A stretch of DNA of 64,000 bases, from contig NZ_CP025096.1 of NCBI RefSeq assembly GCF_002831565.1, positions 1,488,001-1,552,000 of the forward strand, in the 5' to 3' direction. The notes below the pieces were generated by a model, which worked only from the letters and a program-made list of their open reading frames with translations, did not search any database and had not been told where the DNA came from. This DNA comes from Spirosoma pollinicola (GTDB lineage Bacteria; Bacteroidota; Bacteroidia; Cytophagales; Spirosomataceae). The position numbers were made by a program, and so were the translations under genes. Every line of letters starts with the position of its first letter. The first letter of the stretch is position 1. Shown here piece by piece: positions 52,168 to 59,275 of the stretch.

Positions 52168-52201
52168 AACGGGTGGTATCGATCAACTGATACCACCCGT
52201 T
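52168..52201. terminator. Hairpin between the plug-domain gene and the oxidoreductase gene
   Basis: A perfect 13-bp stem (AACGGGTGGTATC / GATACCACCCGTT) with an 8-base loop lies in the convergent gap, 3 bases after the rightward stop. Suitable as a shared terminator. Confidence 0.75.
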
Positions 52202-52219
52202 TCGATATACTTATTCAGG

Positions 52220-53653
52220 CTAAACCGCGCCTAAAATTTTCATGTTATTAGGGTCCCAGCTTATTGCTCTTTTTTGAGCGAAGCTCATGTTACCGCACTG
52301 GGTTGGCCCACAGGCACGAAGGCCAAATGTGGCATCTTCAACATTCGGCGAGTTTGACCGAACCGACTTGAAGAAATTGACAAAGTGCTCGTATCTGTCA
52401 CCTTTGTAATCTTTCGGGAACGAATATTTCATTTCCTTGGGGCCTTCCAGTTCAGGATGTGGCGGATACAACTTGTTGTATTCCTGCACATACAGTTCTT
52501 TCTGATCTTTTGGGAAATTATCAATAGACATTCCCGGCGCTTTCGGAAATTTATTCCGGTGGACAGTCAGGCTGTCGAATCCGAGGGAAAGGTCGCCTTC
52601 TGTACCCACAATCCGAACCAGGTAATTACCACCGCCACCATCCACAAAGTTAGAGCGGGTTGTCAGGTTAAATTCCGGGTGTTCGGCTGTTTTTGGGTAA
52701 TCGTAAATGCTGAGTTGAATGTCTGGCACATCACGGCCATCTTTCCAATAGCGGGTGCCGCCACTTGAGTACACTTTGTTTGGGCCTTTTGACCCCGTAA
52801 TGCAGTGCAGCGATGTTAGCAAGTGAACATACAGATCACCGGCAATCCCTGTTCCGTAGTCCTGATAATTACGCCACCGGAAAAAACGGAGCGGGTCCCA
52901 GGGGCGTTTGGGAGCGCTGCCCAGATAGGTATCCCAGTCAACGGTTTGGGGTGATGCATCGGGCGGAATGGAATACTGCCAGGCACCCATCGCACTGTGT
53001 CGGTCATAGATCGCTTCGGCAAAAACAAGCTCGCCAATATCACCAGCTTTCAATAATTCACGTGCTTTGGCAATGAGAAGCGAACTGGCAAACTGGCTGC
53101 CCACCTGAAATACCTTACCCGTTTCTTTCGACACTTTAATCAGGGTATGGCCGTCTTCAACTTTTTGAACCATAGGCTTTTCGCAGTACACATGCTTGCC
53201 TTTGTGCATGGCATCCGACGATATTTTTTCGTGCCAATGATCTGTTGTAGCGTTAATTACGGCGTCAATATCCTTCCGCTCAAGCAGTTCACGGTAATCT
53301 TTCGTGACGGGAAGGCTATCGCCCCAAAGTTCTTTGGCCCGGCGTAAACGGCCGTCATACAGGTCGCAGGCCGCCACCATTTCAATGCCATCGACCATCA
53401 AAGCCGTCTGCGTATCGCCAATACCCATACCGCCAGTGCCAATAAGGGCAATGCGAACTTTGTCGTTAGCGGCCGTACTGGAATGGCTACGTACCAGATT
53501 CAGGTATTGAGGAATGCCCTTCGAGCTGGTTTCTGCCAGTGCAGCAGGTGCAGTGGCAGCAGCAGTGCCCGCCAGCCCAAGGGTCTTCAAAAACGACCGC
53601 CGGGACTTGTTTTCCTGGTTGGCCGACGAAGCCGCTCGTTTTTTATCGTTCAT
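52220..53653 (-). CDS. Tat-exported Gfo/Idh/MocA family oxidoreductase
   Basis: An NAD(P)-dependent sugar or inositol oxidoreductase sent folded to the periplasm. The N-terminus has a twin-arginine motif, SRRSFLK, followed by LGLAGTAAATAPAALA. The nucleotide-binding motif is ALIGTGGMGIGD, and the family mark CEKPMV lies near residue 165, with YDRHSAMGAWQYS and a GGGNYLVRIVGTEGDL. Length 477. Tat-exported Gfo/Idh/MocA proteins are frequent in Bacteroidota and Planctomycetes. Substrate unknown. Divergent from the SMP-30 lactonase gene over 176 bases, which may act on related sugar lactones. Confidence 0.87.
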   Translation of the reverse strand: MNDKKRAASSANQENKSRRSFLKTLGLAGTAAATAPAALAETSSKGIPQYLNLVRSHSSTAANDKVRIALIGTGGMGIGDTQTALMVDGIEMVAACDLYDGRLRRAKELWGDSLPVTKDYRELLERKDIDAVINATTDHWHEKISSDAMHKGKHVYCEKPMVQKVEDGHTLIKVSKETGKVFQVGSQFASSLLIAKARELLKAGDIGELVFAEAIYDRHSAMGAWQYSIPPDASPQTVDWDTYLGSAPKRPWDPLRFFRWRNYQDYGTGIAGDLYVHLLTSLHCITGSKGPNKVYSSGGTRYWKDGRDVPDIQLSIYDYPKTAEHPEFNLTTRSNFVDGGGGNYLVRIVGTEGDLSLGFDSLTVHRNKFPKAPGMSIDNFPKDQKELYVQEYNKLYPPHPELEGPKEMKYSFPKDYKGDRYEHFVNFFKSVRSNSPNVEDATFGLRACGPTQCGNMSFAQKRAISWDPNNMKILGAV

Positions 53654-53829
53654 AACAAAAACAGATTGGAAAGAAGAAAACCCACTTAAAAATAAGCGAA
53701 GTTGTAAGTATAATTAAAAAGAGCACTCAATCTACTTTCTCATCTTGCTACCCGCTAAAATTAGTCGTAGCATTACCCTTATTCCTACTCCTTAAAGCGA
53801 GCGTTACGCTCATTCACTCGTTAATAAAA

Positions 53830-54858
53830 ATGAAACGCCACGTTATTCTACTATCTGGCCTATTACTGGCTGCCACAGGGCCTGTTGTTGCTCAAACCGC
53901 ACCATTCCCAACGATTGGTCAGGTAGTTCGGGTTGATCCCCGGCTGGATAAACTTATTCCTGCCGACGCCAAAGTTGAGGTGCTGGCCAGCGGATTTGTC
54001 TGGACCGAAGGACCGATCTGGATGAAAGATCAGGCATGTCTGCTCTTTTCAGACGTTCCGCAGAATACTATTTACAAATGGACTGACAAAGAAGGTGTTA
54101 CGCCCTTTTTGAAACCCTCCGGCTATACGGGTGTGGGACCCTACAGCGACGAACCCGGCTCCAATGGACTGACAATTGACCGGCAAGGGAGGCTCATTGC
54201 CTGCGAACATGGCGATCGTCGTGTAACGGCTATGCCGTTGAATGGGAGTGGCGGCAAACGCACCCTGGCCGACAACTTTAACGGCAAGCGGTTCAATAGT
54301 CCCAACGATGTGGTGGCTCACTCTAGTGGCAGCTATTATTTTACCGACCCACCTTACGGGATGCCGAAAAAAGAGAAAGATCCGGGTCGCGAAACGGATG
54401 GATGGGGCGTTTATCGTATTGCTCCCGAGCGGGCAGGGTTTCCTGGTGCCGTATCTATTGTTGTGAGTGATCTGACCCGCCCGAATGGAATTGCCCTGTC
54501 GCCCGATGAAAAAATAGTATACGTGGCTCAATCTGATCCGCTCCGTCCCGTTGTTATGGCATATCCGCTTCAGGCTGATGGATCGGTAGGTAAAGGACGG
54601 GTCGTGTTTGGGGCTGAGGGGATGAAAAAACTCGGTCTTGAAGGTGGTTTCGATGGTATGAAAGTGGACCGTGATGGCAATTTATATGTAACAGGGGGCG
54701 GTGGCGTATTGGTATTATCCGCTTCGGGCAACACACTGGGATTTATAAAAATTGGTGCTGCCACGGCCAATTGCGCCTGGGGTGATGATGGTTCGACGTT
54801 GTACATAACATCCGATATGTATCTCTGCCGAATACGGACATTTGCTAAAGGATGGTAA
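53830..54858 (+). CDS. Exported SMP-30/gluconolactonase family protein
   Basis: A six-bladed beta-propeller hydrolase of sugar lactones, exported to the periplasm. Residues 1-21 form a signal peptide ending VVAQ. The metal-site blocks are seen: WTEGPIWMKDQACLLFSDVP, EPGSNGLTIDRQGRLIACEHGDRRV, FNSPNDVVAHSSGSYYFTDPPYGM, RPNGIALSPDEKIVYVAQSDP and FDGMKVDRDGNLYVTGGGGV, giving the Glu, Asn and Asp ligands. Length 342. Divergent from the sugar oxidoreductase, which suggests use of a product lactone, an inference only. Confidence 0.9.
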   Translation: MKRHVILLSGLLLAATGPVVAQTAPFPTIGQVVRVDPRLDKLIPADAKVEVLASGFVWTEGPIWMKDQACLLFSDVPQNTIYKWTDKEGVTPFLKPSGYTGVGPYSDEPGSNGLTIDRQGRLIACEHGDRRVTAMPLNGSGGKRTLADNFNGKRFNSPNDVVAHSSGSYYFTDPPYGMPKKEKDPGRETDGWGVYRIAPERAGFPGAVSIVVSDLTRPNGIALSPDEKIVYVAQSDPLRPVVMAYPLQADGSVGKGRVVFGAEGMKKLGLEGGFDGMKVDRDGNLYVTGGGGVLVLSASGNTLGFIKIGAATANCAWGDDGSTLYITSDMYLCRIRTFAKGW

Positions 54859-54869
54859 TTTTTAATGCA

Positions 54870-54934
54870 GAGTGAAGAATTAAGAATGTGGCAGGCACTT
54901 TACATTTTTCACTCTACATTCTTCATTAAGAATG
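54870..54934. repeat. AT-rich degenerate inverted repeat upstream of mrdA
   Basis: Words AGAGTGAAGAATTAAGAATG and CATTCTTCATTAAGAATG, with ACTCTACATTCTTCA, form a poorly matched inverted repeat in the gap before mrdA. It resembles in style the AT-rich elements at 44468 and 45010. Confidence 0.4.
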
Positions 54935-54936
54935 AC

Positions 54937-54944
54937 TAACTTTG
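54937..54944 (+). promoter_or_regulatory. Candidate -7 promoter box (TAACTTTG) for mrdA-rodA
   Basis: An exact TAnnTTTG match, 39 bases before the mrdA ATG, at the normal distance for a short leader. A -33 TTG is not clear, probably because the repeat fills that position. Confidence 0.5.
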
Positions 54945-54982
54945 TATAGAGTACGTAGCTTGATTGAAAGGAATTTGTTCTC

Positions 54983-56935
54983 ATGTTAGAGAATCGTAAG
55001 TGGGTCATCATTGGTGTTTTTTGCCTGGTTGGATTAGCGTATCTGGCCCGATTGTTTTATTTGCAGGTGTTGGACGATACCTACTCGCTGGGAGCATCGA
55101 AGAATTCCATTAAACGGGTGGTCGAAATACCCTACCGGGGGCAGGTCTACGACCGAAACAACCAGCTAATCGTTTATAATACACCTGTCTACGATCTGTA
55201 TGTAACGCCTAAACAAGTCAAGATTCCCGATACAGCCGCTTTTTGCCGAATGATGAATGTCAGTCTTCCCGAATTTGACAGCATCATGGGGTTGGCTAAA
55301 AACTATTCACCGGTGAAACCATCGCTGTTTCTGCGGCAACTATCCAAAGAAGACTTTGCCCGAATTCAGGATGCTCTGGTCGACTATCGTGGGTTTGAAC
55401 CAGTTATCAGTTCAATGCGAACCTACCCGGCTCATACCTTGTCGAATGCCCTGGGGTATGTCAGCGAAATCAGTAAAAAACAGCTGGAAAATCAGGATAT
55501 AGTCTATTACCGGCAAGGTGACTACGTGGGTCATAACGGCTTGGAGGAACAATACGAAGAGCAGTTGCGCGGCAAACGTGGGGTTAAGTTTATGATGCAG
55601 AATGTTCGGGGCGTCAACAAAGGTTCCTGGAAAAACGGGGCTTTTGATACACTGGCCGTCGCCGGGCAAAACCTGATTACCGGTATCGATGTCGAGGTGC
55701 AGAAATACGCTGATAGCCTTATGCAGAATAAAATTGGCGCTGTGCTGGCCATAGAACCGGCAACGGGCGAAATACTAGTGTCGGTTTCTGCGCCAACCTA
55801 TGATCCCAACCTGTTGTCGAGCCGTTTCTTCTCTAAAAACTATCGGGCACTAATTAAAAACCCATACAAGCCACTCATCAACCGGCCTATCATGGCCAGC
55901 TATCGACCTGGTTCAACGTTTAAGTTAATTCAGGCGCTCATTGCCCAGCAGCAGGGGTCGCTTTTGCCAACCACGGTATATGGTCATGCGGGTTCGCCAA
56001 TGCGTTGTCACTGTCGTGGTGGTAATAATTTACGCGGAGCAGTGCAGAACTCCTGCAATCCCTATTTCTATTACGTGTTTCGTAAATTTCTTTACTTTAA
56101 CGGCGAGCACAACACGTTCAAGGCATCGGCAATTGGGTTACGACAGTGGCATGATATGGCCGAGAAATTTGGCATTGGTGATCGTCTTGGTATAGACTTG
56201 CCAAGCGAAACAAAAGGGAATCTGCCGACACCGGAGTATTACGACAAAGCCTATCGCGGGTCGTTACGCTGGAAGTTTTCGAATGTGTACTCGCTAAGTA
56301 TTGGCGAAGGCGAATTATTAATTAGTCCGCTCAAGCTGGTGAATCTGGCCGCAACGATTGCTAATCGGGGTTGGTTTATTACACCCCATTATATCAAAGG
56401 GTTTGGTAAAGCAGGCGTTGGTTTACCGGCAGAATACCGGGAACGGCACGAAACGGGTATTGACTACAAATATTATTTACCCGTGATCGACGGTATGCGG
56501 GGGGCGGTAGCTCATGGTACAGTAACACCTTTGGCAAACATTGCCGGTATTGATTTGTGTGGTAAAACCGGGACATCGCAAAACAACAAGTTTGGCCATA
56601 AGTTTGACCACTCTATTTTCATCGGTTTCGCGCCCATGAACAACCCCAAAATTGCGGTAGCTGTGTTTGTTGAAAATGCAGGTTGGGGGGGCAAGGCAGC
56701 CGCTTCGGTGGCAGCTCTGGTAGCCGAACGCTATTTGAAACGTAAAACGGAAGCGTTAAAGTTAGATGCTCAGGTGAAAGCGTCCAATTATCTGCCCCCT
56801 GTTACCAGTCTTCCCGGCTTCAAGAAACCCGTAGCGCCGAAGAAGGATACAACCCAACAAAAACCTGCCCCTAAACCCATGATGACCGCTACTAAACCTA
56901 AGCCGGTCATGGCAGCGATCATAAGCGGAAACTAA
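54983..56935 (+). CDS. mrdA: Penicillin-binding protein 2 (elongation transpeptidase)
   Basis: The cross-linking enzyme of cell elongation, which works with RodA. One membrane helix at residues 7-27, then the dimerisation/pedestal domain with RVVEIPYRGQVYDRNNQLIVYN and the NGLEEQYEEQLRGKRG region. The transpeptidase domain has the nucleophile Ser311 in PGSTFKLI and the KTGTSQN motif. The final about 60 residues are a Lys/Pro-rich tail, a common extension. Length 650. rodA follows after 76 bases on the same strand. A TAnnTTTG box lies 39 bases upstream. Confidence 0.95.
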   Translation: MLENRKWVIIGVFCLVGLAYLARLFYLQVLDDTYSLGASKNSIKRVVEIPYRGQVYDRNNQLIVYNTPVYDLYVTPKQVKIPDTAAFCRMMNVSLPEFDSIMGLAKNYSPVKPSLFLRQLSKEDFARIQDALVDYRGFEPVISSMRTYPAHTLSNALGYVSEISKKQLENQDIVYYRQGDYVGHNGLEEQYEEQLRGKRGVKFMMQNVRGVNKGSWKNGAFDTLAVAGQNLITGIDVEVQKYADSLMQNKIGAVLAIEPATGEILVSVSAPTYDPNLLSSRFFSKNYRALIKNPYKPLINRPIMASYRPGSTFKLIQALIAQQQGSLLPTTVYGHAGSPMRCHCRGGNNLRGAVQNSCNPYFYYVFRKFLYFNGEHNTFKASAIGLRQWHDMAEKFGIGDRLGIDLPSETKGNLPTPEYYDKAYRGSLRWKFSNVYSLSIGEGELLISPLKLVNLAATIANRGWFITPHYIKGFGKAGVGLPAEYRERHETGIDYKYYLPVIDGMRGAVAHGTVTPLANIAGIDLCGKTGTSQNNKFGHKFDHSIFIGFAPMNNPKIAVAVFVENAGWGGKAAASVAALVAERYLKRKTEALKLDAQVKASNYLPPVTSLPGFKKPVAPKKDTTQQKPAPKPMMTATKPKPVMAAIISGN

Positions 56936-56994
56936 CGGGTGTACGTTTACCCAAAACGATTTTTAGAAAAGTCATTATGGGTAAATCGTATGTC

Positions 56995-57008
56995 GTAAAT
57001 CGTAAATC
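56995..57008 (+). repeat. 14-base element directly before the rodA start
   Basis: GTAAATCGTAAATC, identical to 45077-45090 before atpF. It ends three bases before the TTG start of rodA and is preceded by an imperfect copy at 56981-56990. Confidence 0.6.
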
Positions 57009-57011
57009 AAT

Positions 57012-58292
57012 TTGGCCCGTAACAACGACCCATTCTCACAAAATATTGACTGGCTCACCCTCCTGCTGTATTTCGGCTGTGTAACGATGGGCTGGCTGAA
57101 TGTCTATGCCGCTGTGTATAGCCCCGAAGACCATACCAGCTTATTCGATATGACGACCAATGCCGGAAAACAAATGATGTGGATCGGCACAACAGTGATT
57201 CTCATTATCTGCATTCTAGTTGTTAACCATACGTTTTTCGACACGTTTGCCTTTGTGTTTTACGGCTTCATGATACTCGTTCTGATACTGGTTTTATTTG
57301 CCGGATCGAATATTAACGGGTCCAGATCCTGGTTCAAATTTGGATCAGTTTCTATTCAGCCCGCCGAATTCGCAAAGGTGGCTACCGCGTTGGCACTGGC
57401 CAAATACCTGGATGTGCCGGGAATAAATCTTACAAAGCAAAAAGATCTGATGTTTATTGGGGGCATTATAGTGTTGCCCTGCATATTGATCTTAGCCTCT
57501 AACGAAACTGGGTCAACGCTTGTATTTGCCTCTTTCGTTATCATGCTTTACCGCGAAGGGTTACCAAGCTGGATTCCAGCGGTTGGTATTGCCGCTGCAG
57601 CATTGTTTGTGTTGGCGCTGGTTTTTCCCAAGCTGTATATTTTCATTGGAATTGTTGCATTGCTTGGGTTGATCATACTGCTTATGCCCCGCTACAATCG
57701 CACGTTGGCCAATTTGTTGTCAATAGGCTTGATTGGTATTGTGATGGTGGGGTACGTAACGGGGGTTGATTTTTTTGTGAACAACGTGCTGCAAAAGCAC
57801 CAGCGTAACCGGATAAAAGTGCTGGTTGACCCTAAAATTGACCCGTTAGGTGTAGGGTGGAACGTAACGCAAGCCAAAATTGCGATCGGTTCGGGACGGC
57901 TTCAGGGTAAAGGCTTTCTGGAAGGAACACAAACGAAATTCGACTTTGTGCCCGAACAAAGCACCGACTTTATTTTTTGTACTATTGGCGAAGAGCACGG
58001 ATTTGTGGGAGCAACGGTTGTCATTGCCCTGTTCATTGGGCTAATCTCCAGAATTGTCATACTTGCCGAAAAACAGCGAACTAAGTTTGCACGGGTTTAT
58101 GGCTACTGCGTGGCTGGTATAATCTTCTTTCACGTAATGGTTAATGTAGGTATGACTATCGGTTTGATGCCCGTTATTGGTATTCCGTTACCATTTTTTA
58201 GCTACGGTGGTTCTTCGCTTTGGTCATTTTCTATTCTGCTGTTTATTTTTCTCAAACTCGACTCTCGCCGAACGGCATTTATGAGGAGGTAA
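57012..58292 (+). CDS. rodA: Rod shape-determining glycosyltransferase RodA (SEDS family)
   Basis: The peptidoglycan glycosyltransferase of cell elongation, paired with PBP2. About ten membrane helices. Family marks: GSRSWFKFGSVSIQPAEFAKVATALALAKYL with the conserved Pro-Ala-Glu, then LLILMP RYNRTL-type loop, QAKIAIGSGRLQGKGFLEGTQ, FVPEQSTDFIFCTIGEEHGF and the final GIPLPFFSYGGSS. The start is TTG at 57012 directly after a 14-base repeat; no other start precedes the first helix. Length 426. Confidence 0.95.
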   Translation: MARNNDPFSQNIDWLTLLLYFGCVTMGWLNVYAAVYSPEDHTSLFDMTTNAGKQMMWIGTTVILIICILVVNHTFFDTFAFVFYGFMILVLILVLFAGSNINGSRSWFKFGSVSIQPAEFAKVATALALAKYLDVPGINLTKQKDLMFIGGIIVLPCILILASNETGSTLVFASFVIMLYREGLPSWIPAVGIAAAALFVLALVFPKLYIFIGIVALLGLIILLMPRYNRTLANLLSIGLIGIVMVGYVTGVDFFVNNVLQKHQRNRIKVLVDPKIDPLGVGWNVTQAKIAIGSGRLQGKGFLEGTQTKFDFVPEQSTDFIFCTIGEEHGFVGATVVIALFIGLISRIVILAEKQRTKFARVYGYCVAGIIFFHVMVNVGMTIGLMPVIGIPLPFFSYGGSSLWSFSILLFIFLKLDSRRTAFMRR

Positions 58293-58323
58293 ACCATGAC
58301 TTTTTCGTTAAAAGTTGAAAACT

Positions 58324-58370
58324 AAATCGCCGTTCAACCTGAGGTGAAACCTTTGATTGAACGGCGATTT
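58324..58370 (+). terminator. Hairpin after rodA
   Basis: A perfect 14-bp stem (AAATCGCCGTTCAA / TTGAACGGCGATTT) with a 19-base loop, 31 bases after the rodA stop. No T tract, so moderately supported. Confidence 0.65.
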
Positions 58371-58513
58371 GAGCTTAAAAAAAGGGAAACTACCGGCCTC
58401 CTGATCGTTGTCCTGTAACCCGTATAAAAACTAGATTCATCCATCGGGGCCGCCCATGCGGGGCCATTGCTTTTTTATAAGAAAGGCCTGTAAAATAGGA
58501 CGGAACGATTGCT

Positions 58514-58954
58514 TCATTTGGCTGCTATACTGGTGTTCCAAATGTCGCGGTATAATTTCCAGTCACCTTTTTCTTTTTTCCAGATCACGATGTACTTGCC
58601 CGAATCAATGGCGCTGCTGTCGGCTCCTGATAATTTATAACGTCCAGTTTCGATAATCTGATCGCCAGCAGGATCGGCAGTAACGGTTTCCAGATTAACG
58701 TTTTTGACGCCTGCATCAAAGGCTCCTTTCCAAACGGGACCAATAGCCGTATTGCCTTTTACAACATCTCCGTTGGGTGGGTAAAGTTCGGCATCAGTGG
58801 CATAGAGGTCACTTATACCGGTTGTGCCTTTGCTGAAAATATCCATAAACTTTTGATTCGCGGCTACAACACTGGCCTTTGCTGCGTTAGATTGCGCTAA
58901 AGACTGAGCGGAAAACAGGGCGAATAAAACGAGGGTGAGAAGCGTAAGTTTCAT
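58514..58954 (-). CDS. Exported DUF4440 / NTF2-like protein
   Basis: A small exported protein with an NTF2-like cone fold. The ATG at 58954 gives a signal peptide MKLTLLTLVLFALFSAQSLAQ; the upstream start at 58999 is unlikely. The domain has ANQKFMDIFSKGTTGISDLYATDAELYPPNGDVVKG and GDWKLYRDIWNTS, which are typical of SnoaL/DUF4440 proteins. Function in this family ranges from isomerase to binding; none can be assigned. Stands alone, leftward, divergent from the hybrid sensor. Confidence 0.82.
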   Translation of the reverse strand: MKLTLLTLVLFALFSAQSLAQSNAAKASVVAANQKFMDIFSKGTTGISDLYATDAELYPPNGDVVKGNTAIGPVWKGAFDAGVKNVNLETVTADPAGDQIIETGRYKLSGADSSAIDSGKYIVIWKKEKGDWKLYRDIWNTSIAAK

Positions 58955-59216
58955 GAGTATCTGGATGTTGATTGATTGAAAATCATTAACAAATATCATG
59001 GATCCTTGACGAGTTACCTATATCTCGAACGGGGGTATTTTTACGGTAATTCGCCTTCGTAATATTCTGTAAGTCAAACGATTTATAGTGAGTTTGTCTT
59101 GTCATAACGTCAATGGATTTAGTAAAGTAGCAGGAGTTGATTACCTATTGGCAAAGCGTTATGTTCAATGCTAAGCTGAAGGCCTGATCTTAGCTCGCTC
59201 CTGGTATTTTTAGCAC

Positions 59217-59247
59217 TTTGTATTCAATTTCTTACACATTATCTTTG
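59217..59247 (+). promoter_or_regulatory. Promoter of the hybrid sensor gene (TTTG-N19-TATCTTTG)
   Basis: A full Bacteroidota-type promoter: -33 TTTG at 59217-59220 and -7 TATCTTTG at 59240-59247, spaced 19 bases. Transcription would start near 59252, which argues for the ATG at 59276 rather than the GTG at 59252 as the start codon. Confidence 0.7.
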
Positions 59248-59275
59248 AACAGTGCCGAAAGTATACACGTCTCCC

